In this document: positions 1-6,864 of the stretch, piece after piece
Position numbering within the stretch: the first letter of the stretch is position 1
How the letters are laid out: each line of letters begins with the position of its first letter
Assembly (NCBI RefSeq): GCF_019972835.1
Contig: NZ_BPPB01000004.1
Span: forward strand, 283,801-347,800
DNA length: 64,000 nucleotides
From: Lactobacillus laiwuensis
GTDB lineage: Bacteria; Bacillota; Bacilli; Lactobacillales; Lactobacillaceae
Direction of reading: 5' to 3'
Program-made: the position numbers and the translations under genes
The notes under the pieces: generated by a model
Told to the model about the DNA's origin: nothing
The model's input: only the letters and a program-made list of their open reading frames with translations
The model's database searches: none

Positions 1-150
1 AATACCGTTGCTATCCGTAATTAACGCAATACTGTCCTTCTTGTTTTGACTGCTTGTTCCCTGTTTTTTTCCCGAGCAAGCATTCAAAAACAAAGTAAAT
101 GACGCCATTAAAAATCCTAATGACAAAAATTTCGTAAATTTCTTACCCAT
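1..150 (-). CDS. BMP-family lipoprotein, N-terminal part only (cut by window edge)
   Basis: This is the first 50 codons of a minus-strand gene that runs off the left edge of the window. It starts with ATG at 150, preceded by a strong GGAGGG ribosome site. The residues show a lysine-rich start, a hydrophobic stretch and a lipobox LNAC with the acylated Cys at 25, followed by SGKKQ and the segment IALITDSNG. The same order occurs in the complete BMP-family lipoprotein at 271-1362, so this is a tandem paralogue. By family, such proteins are substrate-binding lipoproteins of nucleoside-type ABC importers. The importer genes are not visible here. Confidence 0.85.
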   Translation of the reverse strand, partial: MGKKFTKFLSLGFLMASFTLFLNACSGKKQGTSSQNKKDSIALITDSNGI

Positions 151-270
151 TTATATTACCCTCCACAAAATACGAACTTTTCATAACTAATATTATAATA
201 AAATACGTATTAATTCAAGATAATTATTTTTTTGGTAAGATTTAGATAAAGAAATCGGCTTATCAACGAA

Positions 271-1362
271 CTATTTACTTGGGTGAATTGGCACTTTGAT
301 ATTGCCTTTAATTATTTCATTACGTGCTTGACGTGAATATTGCCAAGCTTTTGCACTGATTTGTCCGCGTTTAATCGAAACGCCATTAGTTTTCAAACCG
401 TAAACTAATTGCTGACCGCCTGGGAATTTACCTTCATAAGCACGGTTAGAAATATCTCGGGTAGCAACATTGACACCGGTAATCACAGAAGTCAAAACGA
501 AGTTATCTTTTTTACCATCTTTAGTTTTATAGTTGCCTAAATGCGATTGATCAGAGTCAACACCAATAGCCCAGACTTTTTTAGCACCTGTTCTAGTTTG
601 ATTAATAGATTTAGCTTCTTGGAAAAGACCATTGCCTGCTAAACCAGAAGCATGAAAGATAATATCAGCTTTTTTAGCATACATTGACTGAGCAATGGCT
701 TTTTCTTTGTCTGCACTCTTAAAATCACCCACATACTGATTTAGCAGTGTAATTTTTTTATGCAACTTTTTGGCTTGGTCATTAACACCTTTAGTAAAGC
801 CGGCATCAAATAAATCAATAATATTGCCATGAGCACCACCAATGAAACCAATGACGTTGGTCTTTGTTTCAGTTGCTGCTACAACACCCGCTAAGTAAGA
901 AGCTTGCTCACTCTTGAAATTGGCGGAGGCCACATTCTTCTGCCCCTTAATTACTTCGTCAACAATAACGTAGTTCTTTTTAGGATTCTTTTTAGCAGCT
1001 GCTTTGACAGCGTCTTTTAAGCTATAGCCAATACCAAAAATTGTTTGGTAGCCAGCTTTGCTTGCCTGATCAAAATTGGGTTCAAAATCTGCCGCACTGC
1101 CAGATTGAAAATACTGGTAGCCATTACGTCCACGACTAAGATTGTGATCTTTGCCGTATTCTTTAAATCCTTGCCAAGCAGACTGATTGAAAGAATTATC
1201 ATTAACACCAGCAGTATCAGTAATTAGTGCAATAGAGTGCTTGGCACTGCTGCTCGAATTACTACTGCCTCCCTGCTTTTTACCTGAGCATGCTGTAAGC
1301 GCTAATCCTGCAGCAACTGCCACCGCACCAATGGAAAAGATTTTTCTAAATTTTGACTTCAT
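271..1362 (-). CDS. BMP family (BmpA/PnrA-like) substrate-binding lipoprotein
   Basis: 363 residues. The N-terminus is a lipoprotein signal with lipobox LTAC (Cys25) followed by a Gly/Ser-rich linker. The mature part opens with SIALITDTAGVNDNSFN, characteristic of the Bmp/PnrA/Med family, and later has the typical FIGGAHG and DIIFHASG segments. Members sit outside the membrane and deliver purine nucleosides to an ABC importer. An AGGAGG site 7 bases before ATG 1362 fixes the start. A paralogue follows directly downstream on the same strand (1-150), which suggests duplication. It has its own sigma-A promoter at 1392-1419. The exact ligand is not proven by sequence. Confidence 0.9.
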   Translation of the reverse strand: MKSKFRKIFSIGAVAVAAGLALTACSGKKQGGSSNSSSSAKHSIALITDTAGVNDNSFNQSAWQGFKEYGKDHNLSRGRNGYQYFQSGSAADFEPNFDQASKAGYQTIFGIGYSLKDAVKAAAKKNPKKNYVIVDEVIKGQKNVASANFKSEQASYLAGVVAATETKTNVIGFIGGAHGNIIDLFDAGFTKGVNDQAKKLHKKITLLNQYVGDFKSADKEKAIAQSMYAKKADIIFHASGLAGNGLFQEAKSINQTRTGAKKVWAIGVDSDQSHLGNYKTKDGKKDNFVLTSVITGVNVATRDISNRAYEGKFPGGQQLVYGLKTNGVSIKRGQISAKAWQYSRQARNEIIKGNIKVPIHPSK

Positions 1363-1391
1363 TTTATGACCTCCTAATTTTTACAGTAATT

Positions 1392-1419
1392 AACATACCA
1401 CATCTGGTAGTATTGTCAA
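1392..1419 (-). promoter_or_regulatory. Promoter of the BMP lipoprotein, with an inverted repeat in the spacer
   Basis: On the minus strand a perfect -35 TTGACA (1414-1419) and a -10 TATGTT (1392-1397) are separated by 16 bases. The spacer contains TACCA-N4-TGGTA (1396-1409), a 5-4-5 inverted repeat that could bind a regulator. Confidence 0.7.
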
Positions 1420-1661
1420 AAATTCACTACAAGATAAAGTATTGATTTGATAGCATTCCTATTTTTTCATGAAAGCGAAACTAAGCTTAACTCATAATGT
1501 TTTGTATACCACAAATAAAAAAGTTGAAATTTTCGTATAGAACCGTTAAGGCTAAAAGGTCCTCGGCCAGTTTTTGTGCTAAAAATTGAAAGCAACTATT
1601 ATTCATAAAAAAACGTATAATAAAATAAATAGAAGAGCTAATTTGTTATGGAAAAAATAAA

Positions 1662-2192
1662 ATGAAGCTATATAAAGAATTTTTCGAATCAGAATTAGGA
1701 ACATTAACGCTTTTAAGTGACGAAAACTATTTATTAGGATTATGGTTTAACGGTCAAAAATATTTTGGTGCCGGCTATGATTTGAGTATTGCCGAAGTTT
1801 TTGCAACTAGACCTATTAAACAAACTCTAAAATGGCTAACGAACTATTTTGCTGGCCAAACTCCTGATCCACGTACCATCCCTGTGAAACCTGTCGTGTC
1901 GGCTTTTAGACAAAAAGTACTCAAAGAACTACAAAAAATACCTTATGGCAAACTAGTCACTTATAAAGAATTATCTAATCGCGTGCAAAAAGGTCAAAAT
2001 AAGATAAATTTGGCACGCGCTGTTGGCAATGCAGTCAAACATAATCCTATTAGTTTAATTATTCCCTGCCACCGTGTAGTTGGTAGTGATGGGGCTTTAA
2101 CCGGTTATGCAGGTGGCCTTGATCGTAAAAAAGCTCTACTAAAAATGGAAAATCCCCAAATCAAATTTTCCAGTCAACTAGACTTGCTATAA
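1662..2192 (+). CDS. ogt: Methylated-DNA-[protein]-cysteine S-methyltransferase
   Basis: 176 residues, normal for the Ogt/AdaB class. The active-site motif PCHRV is present with the acceptor Cys at about 136, followed by the conserved GxLxGYAGGLDRK segment. The upstream helix-turn-helix includes YGKLVTYKEL. The enzyme removes methyl from O6-methylguanine onto its own cysteine in a one-shot repair reaction in the cytosol. The start has a poor ribosome site; an earlier ATG at 1650 meets a stop after five codons and cannot be used. A TATAAT box at 1616-1621 probably drives it as a single gene. It converges on the HD-domain gene. Confidence 0.95.
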   Translation: MKLYKEFFESELGTLTLLSDENYLLGLWFNGQKYFGAGYDLSIAEVFATRPIKQTLKWLTNYFAGQTPDPRTIPVKPVVSAFRQKVLKELQKIPYGKLVTYKELSNRVQKGQNKINLARAVGNAVKHNPISLIIPCHRVVGSDGALTGYAGGLDRKKALLKMENPQIKFSSQLDLL

Positions 2193-2227
2193 TTTTAAGG
2201 TTTGCGTTCTTAAAAAGAGCAAAATAA

Positions 2228-2253
2228 AAGCCGCATAAGGCTATATGCAGCTT
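2228..2253 (-). terminator. Rho-independent terminator of the HD-domain gene
   Basis: Stem AAGCYGCATA/TATGCGGCTT followed on the minus strand by TTATTTTG. The stem overlaps the stop codon of the gene at 2252-2905. Confidence 0.75.
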
Positions 2254-2905
2254 AAACATTCCATTCAGCCATAAATTCTTTAACATAATCACGCATAAAT
2301 TCGGTTCTTTTTTGCGCTTCTTTTTTACCCTCGACAGTATTCATTAAATCAGCCAAATGAAACAGTTTTTCATAAAAATGGTTAATTGTTGTTTCTGTAT
2401 GTTCACGATATTGATCATGACTTACCAGTTTTTGTGGTTTGATTCTGGGGTCGTATATCACATTGTCATGAGCTCCGCCATATGTAAACGCACGGGCGAT
2501 GCCAATTGCACCCAAGCTTTCAATGCGATCAGCATCTTGCACATACTCTCCTGATACTGGCAACTGATAATGATGCTCTATATTAGCGGAAAAAGACATA
2601 TGTTGCATAGTGAATAAAATATCTTTGACTTCTAGGGAAGTAAAACCCACTTTAGGAAGCAGTTCTTTAATGTGGGCAAGAACTTGATCAGGGTCAGCAC
2701 AGATTTTTTCATCAATAGTATCGTGTAAATATCCCGCAGTTTGAATAATAGCAACCATGCGACTATCTTCATGTGCATCAGGATTATCCTGTAAATACAT
2801 TTTGCTGGCCAGGTGAGCAACTCGTTGTCCATGATAAAAATCATGCCCGGTTTTTTCGTCTTGCAGCTGCTTTTTAACAAAATCGGTTACTTTAGTTAAA
2901 TCCAA
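2252..2905 (-). CDS. HD-domain phosphohydrolase of unknown substrate
   Basis: 217 residues. The HD signature is visible as an early His in a GHDFYHGQRVA segment, His61-Asp62 in the motif AGYLHDTIDE, and a later Asp in QDADRIESLGAIGIAR. These are the metal ligands of small YedJ-type HD hydrolases, which are cytosolic and act on phosphoesters, probably nucleotides. The substrate cannot be told from sequence. The start is TTG at 2903-2905, with AAGG 8 bases upstream, rather than an ATG. It is monocistronic and its terminator stem overlaps the stop codon. Confidence 0.85.
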   Translation of the reverse strand: MDLTKVTDFVKKQLQDEKTGHDFYHGQRVAHLASKMYLQDNPDAHEDSRMVAIIQTAGYLHDTIDEKICADPDQVLAHIKELLPKVGFTSLEVKDILFTMQHMSFSANIEHHYQLPVSGEYVQDADRIESLGAIGIARAFTYGGAHDNVIYDPRIKPQKLVSHDQYREHTETTINHFYEKLFHLADLMNTVEGKKEAQKRTEFMRDYVKEFMAEWNV

Positions 2906-3082
2906 GTTAATTTCCTTTCTAATTTGTAAAATGTTTTTTATAAAATAAGCAGTTTCGATAAAGGCTTGGCTTTTATTTACGCAATTTAAGCCTTATAAGC
3001 ACTAAAATGCTTAATTATTCTTAATTTTGATTAATACGACAACAATTATTACTAGCTTGATAACCCTTTATATTATAAAAAC

Positions 3083-3125
3083 AGACTATTAACTTTAGTA
3101 ATTTATACTACTAGTTTAATAGTCT
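3083..3125. terminator. Bidirectional terminator-like hairpin downstream of the secreted-protein gene
   Basis: A perfect 10-base inverted repeat AGACTATTAA (3083-3092) / TTAATAGTCT (3116-3125) with an inner TAGTA/TACTA extension. It is flanked by an A-tract on the left and CTTTTT on the right, so it can terminate on either strand. It most likely serves the minus-strand gene ending at 3205. The rest of 2906-3204 holds no gene that I can see. Confidence 0.65.
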
Positions 3126-3204
3126 AGCTCTTTTTATTAATTTGACCAAATTTATTTCATAACGAGCTAACAATAATGTTAAATTATTCCTCTTTTAACT
3201 CGTA

Positions 3205-4038
3205 TTAAATATTTAGTTTTTTATGAGCGGGCTTAAATTTATGACTCTTAGTAATTGTACCAATGTGATCATAAGTCACTGTTGCCCGTTTAAATTGACT
3301 CAAATCTTTAGTTTTAATATAACTAACAATCAGTTCACCATTTGCGGCATAGTTATAAAGGGGATAATAGTTTTCATAAGTATTTGTGCCATCAACTCTG
3401 AATTTAATCGCTGTACGCCCAATCCAAAAGCCTTTGTGTTTTCCTTTGGCTTGACCATCTTGCTTCAAGGAAACAGTAAATGTGGCATCTTCCTTATTAC
3501 TATAAATAATATTTTCTTTAGTTAATGTCTTACCATATTGATGATCAGTTTCACTATAGCCATTATACGCATTAGCTAAAGATCCATTGTAATCGTGAAC
3601 CACAGCATGTCCTTTTTTAAAGCGGTATCCGTAAGGTATTTGGCAATATGCTGCTGGAATTATATATTTCGTTTTACCATCTTTTTCTTTAATATTGCTA
3701 ATGAAATAACGAGTACCATTAATTGTTCCCGCACCGATAAAAATATCCCAATCATCAACTCCAGGATCGGATCTAGTTTCCAATAGTTTATGTGATGTTA
3801 AATGGCGATACGCTTGAACATTATCTCCAGGAACAAAACTGGCATACCATTTCCGTTTTTTTATGTAATGGGCACCAGGCTTTTTAGAAAGCTTCTGCAG
3901 CTTGTTATAATCCTTTGTCGTGGCAACTGGCAGAGATTTTGCCGAAATAGATTGAGTGCTTACGCCTAATGAAGCAGAACCGATAGTTAACATCGCACCT
4001 GCAATCAACATTTTCTTGAATAACTTAATCTTCCTCAT
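3205..4038 (-). CDS. Secreted protein of unknown function
   Basis: 277 residues. A classical signal peptide is visible: KIKLFKK, a hydrophobic stretch to about residue 26, and probable cleavage after SISA near residue 33. The mature part is rich in Tyr, Lys and Gly with repeated short beta-like segments (GHAVVHDYNG, WIGRTAIKF, RATVTYDHIG). It has no LPXTG anchor, SLAP domain or catalytic motif that I recognise. It may be a loosely wall-bound protein typical of lactobacilli. An AGGAAG site lies about 10 bases before ATG 4038. It stands alone between terminators. Function unknown. Confidence 0.7.
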   Translation of the reverse strand: MRKIKLFKKMLIAGAMLTIGSASLGVSTQSISAKSLPVATTKDYNKLQKLSKKPGAHYIKKRKWYASFVPGDNVQAYRHLTSHKLLETRSDPGVDDWDIFIGAGTINGTRYFISNIKEKDGKTKYIIPAAYCQIPYGYRFKKGHAVVHDYNGSLANAYNGYSETDHQYGKTLTKENIIYSNKEDATFTVSLKQDGQAKGKHKGFWIGRTAIKFRVDGTNTYENYYPLYNYAANGELIVSYIKTKDLSQFKRATVTYDHIGTITKSHKFKPAHKKLNI

Positions 4039-4290
4039 AGCAAATAAACTTCCTCACTTTAAGATATATGTCAATAATTTTTTCTGTTATGAATTTCACG
4101 TCTTATACTATTAGTTATATAATTAGTCAGTAATTTAGGCAATATCAAATGAAAAAAATACAGCTTTTTTAACACAAAATTATGGACATAAAGTGGTTTA
4201 TAAATGTTATCATAGCAACTTAAAAGCTGTTTCATACTTTTGCATTATACAAAAAGCCAAAGCGTATTTGAAATATCGTATAAAAATTAA

Positions 4291-4363
4291 AGCCACTTCC
4301 CAGATTTGAACTGAGGACCTCCTCCTTACCACGGCGGTGCTCTACCTCCTGAGCTAAAGTGGC
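4291..4363 (-). tRNA. tRNA-Thr (anticodon GGT)
   Basis: Read on the minus strand this is a 73-base cloverleaf. The acceptor GCCACTT pairs perfectly with AAGTGGC, the D arm is GCTC/GAGC, and the T arm CTCAG/CTGGG carries a TTCAAAT loop. The discriminator is T and CCA is not encoded. The anticodon loop GTGGTAA gives anticodon GGT, so threonine. The anticodon stem CCGCC/GGAGG has a G-A mismatch in its middle pair (29-41), where a T would restore pairing. The gene begins about 20 bases after the terminator of the YbjQ gene with no clear promoter of its own. Confidence 0.88.
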
Positions 4364-4382
4364 AAATCAATAATCAATAAAA

Positions 4383-4411
4383 AAGTACTCACTCTCATGG
4401 AGCGAATACTT
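4383..4411 (-). terminator. Terminator of the YbjQ-family gene
   Basis: Minus-strand hairpin AAGTATTCGCTC/GAGTGAGTACTT followed by TTTTTTATT. It lies between the YbjQ gene and the tRNA, so the tRNA may depend on read-through. Confidence 0.75.
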
Positions 4412-4426
4412 CAAATAATACTATAT

Positions 4427-4765
4427 CTATTCGTTGTCTGCAATAAATCTTACAGCGGTCCCATAAGCAACTACAGACTGCATATCACCGCTAATTGAAC
4501 TAGAATCAAAACGCATCATTACAATTGCATCTGCACCTTTATCCCCTGCAGCTTGACGCAATCTTGCCAAAGCTTGATTGCGAGAATCTTCCAGCATCTT
4601 GGTGTAACTGCGAATTTCACCACCAACTACGGATTTTAATCCTGCGCCAAAATTTTTAACAAAATTTTTGGACTGAGTCGTTAAACCAAACACTTCACCA
4701 ATAATTTCATATTTTCTACCAGGTATATTTTCGGTAGTAGTTACTAACATTTCTCTGTCAGCCAT
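4427..4765 (-). CDS. YbjQ/UPF0145 family protein
   Basis: 112 residues from the chosen start. The segments [20 protein letters not shown] and [18 protein letters not shown] are typical of the YbjQ (DUF74) family, a small pentamer-forming cytosolic fold of unknown role. The open frame extends upstream to 4810, but the ATG at 4763-4765 has AGGAGAG at ideal spacing, so I place the start there (protein begins MADREM). It lies downstream of the NUDIX gene on the same strand with a 73-base gap. The terminator at 4383-4411 closes the unit. Confidence 0.85.
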   Translation of the reverse strand: MADREMLVTTTENIPGRKYEIIGEVFGLTTQSKNFVKNFGAGLKSVVGGEIRSYTKMLEDSRNQALARLRQAAGDKGADAIVMMRFDSSSISGDMQSVVAYGTAVRFIADNE

Positions 4766-4838
4766 TTTTACTCTCCTATCTGAGCATTCAGATAAATATT
4801 TCACTAACATAATAGTATGAAATTACAGAATTTTTTTG

Positions 4839-5234
4839 TCAAATAAGAGTTACTATTTTGGCAGCAATTTCAGGTGGCATTAAATTAATTTGAGTTAAAT
4901 CAGCACTTGCCACCCATTCTGGCTGATAAACGTTAGACTTACTTGAGCGTTCCTTTTCTTCACCACTGATTGCTGGTGCAGCTATAAAGGGCATTTTAGC
5001 AAAGAAAAAATGTTCATTTTCTTGACTTTTGTATTCTAATAGATGGGTCAAGTCAGCTGGCTTTAGCTGAATATTTAACTCTTCCTCGATTTCTCTTAAT
5101 GCAGTTTCAACTGGAGTTTCATTTCCTTCAGCTCCACCACCTGGAATTACCCAGTAGTCCCGACCATTTTTTAATCTATGAATTAATAACATCGCATCAT
5201 TTTCAGAATTATAAAGTATTACACGTGCGCGCAT
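4839..5234 (-). CDS. NUDIX hydrolase
   Basis: 131 residues from the chosen start. A complete Nudix box GGAEGNE-x7-REIEEEL is visible at about residues 33-53, providing the Glu ligands for Mg2+. The family hydrolyses nucleoside diphosphates linked to another group, often clearing oxidised or toxic nucleotides in the cytosol. The true substrate is not readable. The open frame could start at a GTG (5243), but AGGAG is 8 bases from ATG 5234 and touches the GTG, so ATG 5234 is preferred. It lies between tyrS and the YbjQ gene and is separated from tyrS by a terminator. Confidence 0.88.
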   Translation of the reverse strand: MRARVILYNSENDAMLLIHRLKNGRDYWVIPGGGAEGNETPVETALREIEEELNIQLKPADLTHLLEYKSQENEHFFFAKMPFIAAPAISGEEKERSSKSNVYQPEWVASADLTQINLMPPEIAAKIVTLI

Positions 5235-5290
5235 ATCAAACACTCCTTCAGAAAAAATAATGTTTTCTTATATACCCTTTTGTCAACTAA

Positions 5291-5321
5291 AAAATCTGTT
5301 GCACCGAGCGCAACAGATTTT
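5291..5321. terminator. Terminator of tyrS
   Basis: Stem AAATCTGTTGC/GCAACAGATTT with T-runs on both strands, 8 bases after the tyrS stop. Confidence 0.85.
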
Positions 5322-5328
5322 TTCTTAA

Positions 5329-6594
5329 CTAGTCTTTAACTGTTACCAAAGTATATTTTCTTTTACCTTTGCGAATAATGACATACTTGCCGTCAAAAGC
5401 CTTAGCAGGATCGACCTCAAAGTCTACTGACTGCTCACGGTCACCGTTCACATAAATTGCTCCGTTAACAACATCTTCTCGTGCCTGGCGCTTAGAGGGT
5501 TCAATTTTGGTATCAACCAAGAAGTCCACAATATTTTGGCTCTGAGACGATGCCTCAGCTGCTGGTGCACTCTTTAGCCCTTGCTCAATTTGCTTGACCG
5601 ACAAATTTTTAATATCTCCGGAAAACAAAGCATCTGTAATCATTTCTGCTTCTTTTAAGCCTGCTTCTCCGTGAACAAATTTTGTTACTTCTCTAGCGAG
5701 CGTCTTTTGCGCTGTCCGCTTCCACGGTTCAACTTTTACTTGCTCCGCCAGATCATCAATTTCTTCATGACTAAGGAAAGTAAAGTACTTCAAGTACTTA
5801 ACAACGTCACGATCATCCTGATTGATCCAGAATTGGTAAAATTCATAAGGACTGGTCTTTTCAGGATCAAGCCAAACGGCTCCACCAGCAGATTTACCAA
5901 ACTTGGTACCGTCAGCTTTCAACATTAATGGAATAGTCAAACCAAAGGCCTGTCTGTCTGATCCCATTAATTTATGGATCAAATCAATTCCTGCTGTGAT
6001 ATTGCCCCATTGATCGCTACCACCAATTTGCATTTGAACACCATAATTTTTATTTAACTGGTAGAAATCAATGGCCTGTAAAATCTGGTAAGAAAACTCG
6101 GTAAATGAAATACCATTTTCCAGGCGATTGGCAACTACGTCTTTATTGATCATATTATTAACTTGGAAGTGCTTGCCGTATTCACGCAAGAATTCAATTA
6201 AACTTAATTTATCAAGCCACTCTGCGTTGTTAACAATTTGAAAGTTATCAGTGCCAAACAATTTTTCCATTTGCTTAGTCAGAGCAAGTTCATTTTCGTG
6301 TAATTTTTCTGCACTAAGGAGCACTCTCTCTGACTTACGTCCAGAGGGGTCACCAATTGTTCCTGTGCCGCCACCTATAACGATCACAGGGTGATATCCA
6401 GCCAGCTGAAACCTTTTCAAAATCATGAAGGGAATAAGATGACCGATATGCAGTGAATCACCAGTGGGATCAGTGCCGCAATAAAGGGCTAAGTCATCGT
6501 GGTCTTGTAAATATTTGGTTAGTCCTACTTCATCAGTCTGCTGGTTAATCGCTCCACGCCATTTTAAGTCTGCTAAAATATCAAAGTTTGCCAT
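5329..6594 (-). CDS. tyrS: Tyrosyl-tRNA synthetase
   Basis: 421 residues, the usual length of bacterial TyrRS. The class I signature HIGH is at residues 49-52 and the KMSKS equivalent is KFGKS near 230-234. Tyrosine-site segments YCGTDPTGDSLH and QIGGSDQWGNI are intact, and the C-terminal 65 residues form the S4-like RNA-binding domain (KRQAREDVVNGAIYVNG). The enzyme charges tRNA-Tyr in the cytosol. GGAGG stands just before ATG 6594. Expression is under a tRNA-sensing T-box leader (6610-6820) with its own strong promoter. Confidence 0.98.
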   Translation of the reverse strand: MANFDILADLKWRGAINQQTDEVGLTKYLQDHDDLALYCGTDPTGDSLHIGHLIPFMILKRFQLAGYHPVIVIGGGTGTIGDPSGRKSERVLLSAEKLHENELALTKQMEKLFGTDNFQIVNNAEWLDKLSLIEFLREYGKHFQVNNMINKDVVANRLENGISFTEFSYQILQAIDFYQLNKNYGVQMQIGGSDQWGNITAGIDLIHKLMGSDRQAFGLTIPLMLKADGTKFGKSAGGAVWLDPEKTSPYEFYQFWINQDDRDVVKYLKYFTFLSHEEIDDLAEQVKVEPWKRTAQKTLAREVTKFVHGEAGLKEAEMITDALFSGDIKNLSVKQIEQGLKSAPAAEASSQSQNIVDFLVDTKIEPSKRQAREDVVNGAIYVNGDREQSVDFEVDPAKAFDGKYVIIRKGKRKYTLVTVKD

Positions 6595-6609
6595 CTTTTT
6601 TCCTCCAAT

Positions 6610-6820
6610 AAAAAATCCCTAGATTCTTAAACGAATCTAGGGACGACTAAATACTTTTTTCAGCCGTGGTACCACCCACGTTCGCACTTCAATGACAAGT
6701 GCCTTAATTACGGTCTTTATGGGAACCACCCAACTCGTATTTCGCTACACTTGACCTGTCTAGCTCACACTAACCGCTAGTTCTCTGAACGCTGAATCAA
6801 GGTGCTACTTAAATTTGTTA
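6610..6820 (-). promoter_or_regulatory. T-box riboswitch (Tyr) in the tyrS leader
   Basis: The minus-strand leader carries the invariant T-box core GGGTGGTACCACGG (6664-6677). It is followed by a terminator hairpin with arms CCCTAGATTC (6617-6642) and a T-run just before the tyrS ribosome site. A TAC triplet in AAATACGAG (6737-6739) is a plausible tyrosine specifier codon. Uncharged tRNA-Tyr is expected to stabilise the antiterminator and switch on tyrS. Confidence 0.93.
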
Positions 6821-6826
6821 TAAATG

Positions 6827-6855
6827 ATAATACTCATTTTTTCTTAATAAGTCAA
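6827..6855 (-). promoter_or_regulatory. Promoter of the tyrS leader
   Basis: Minus-strand -35 TTGACT (6850-6855) and -10 TATTAT (6827-6832) with a 17-base spacer. It sits only 10 bases after the stop of the upstream LTA-synthase-like gene. Confidence 0.85.
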
Positions 6856-6864
6856 TACAATTTG

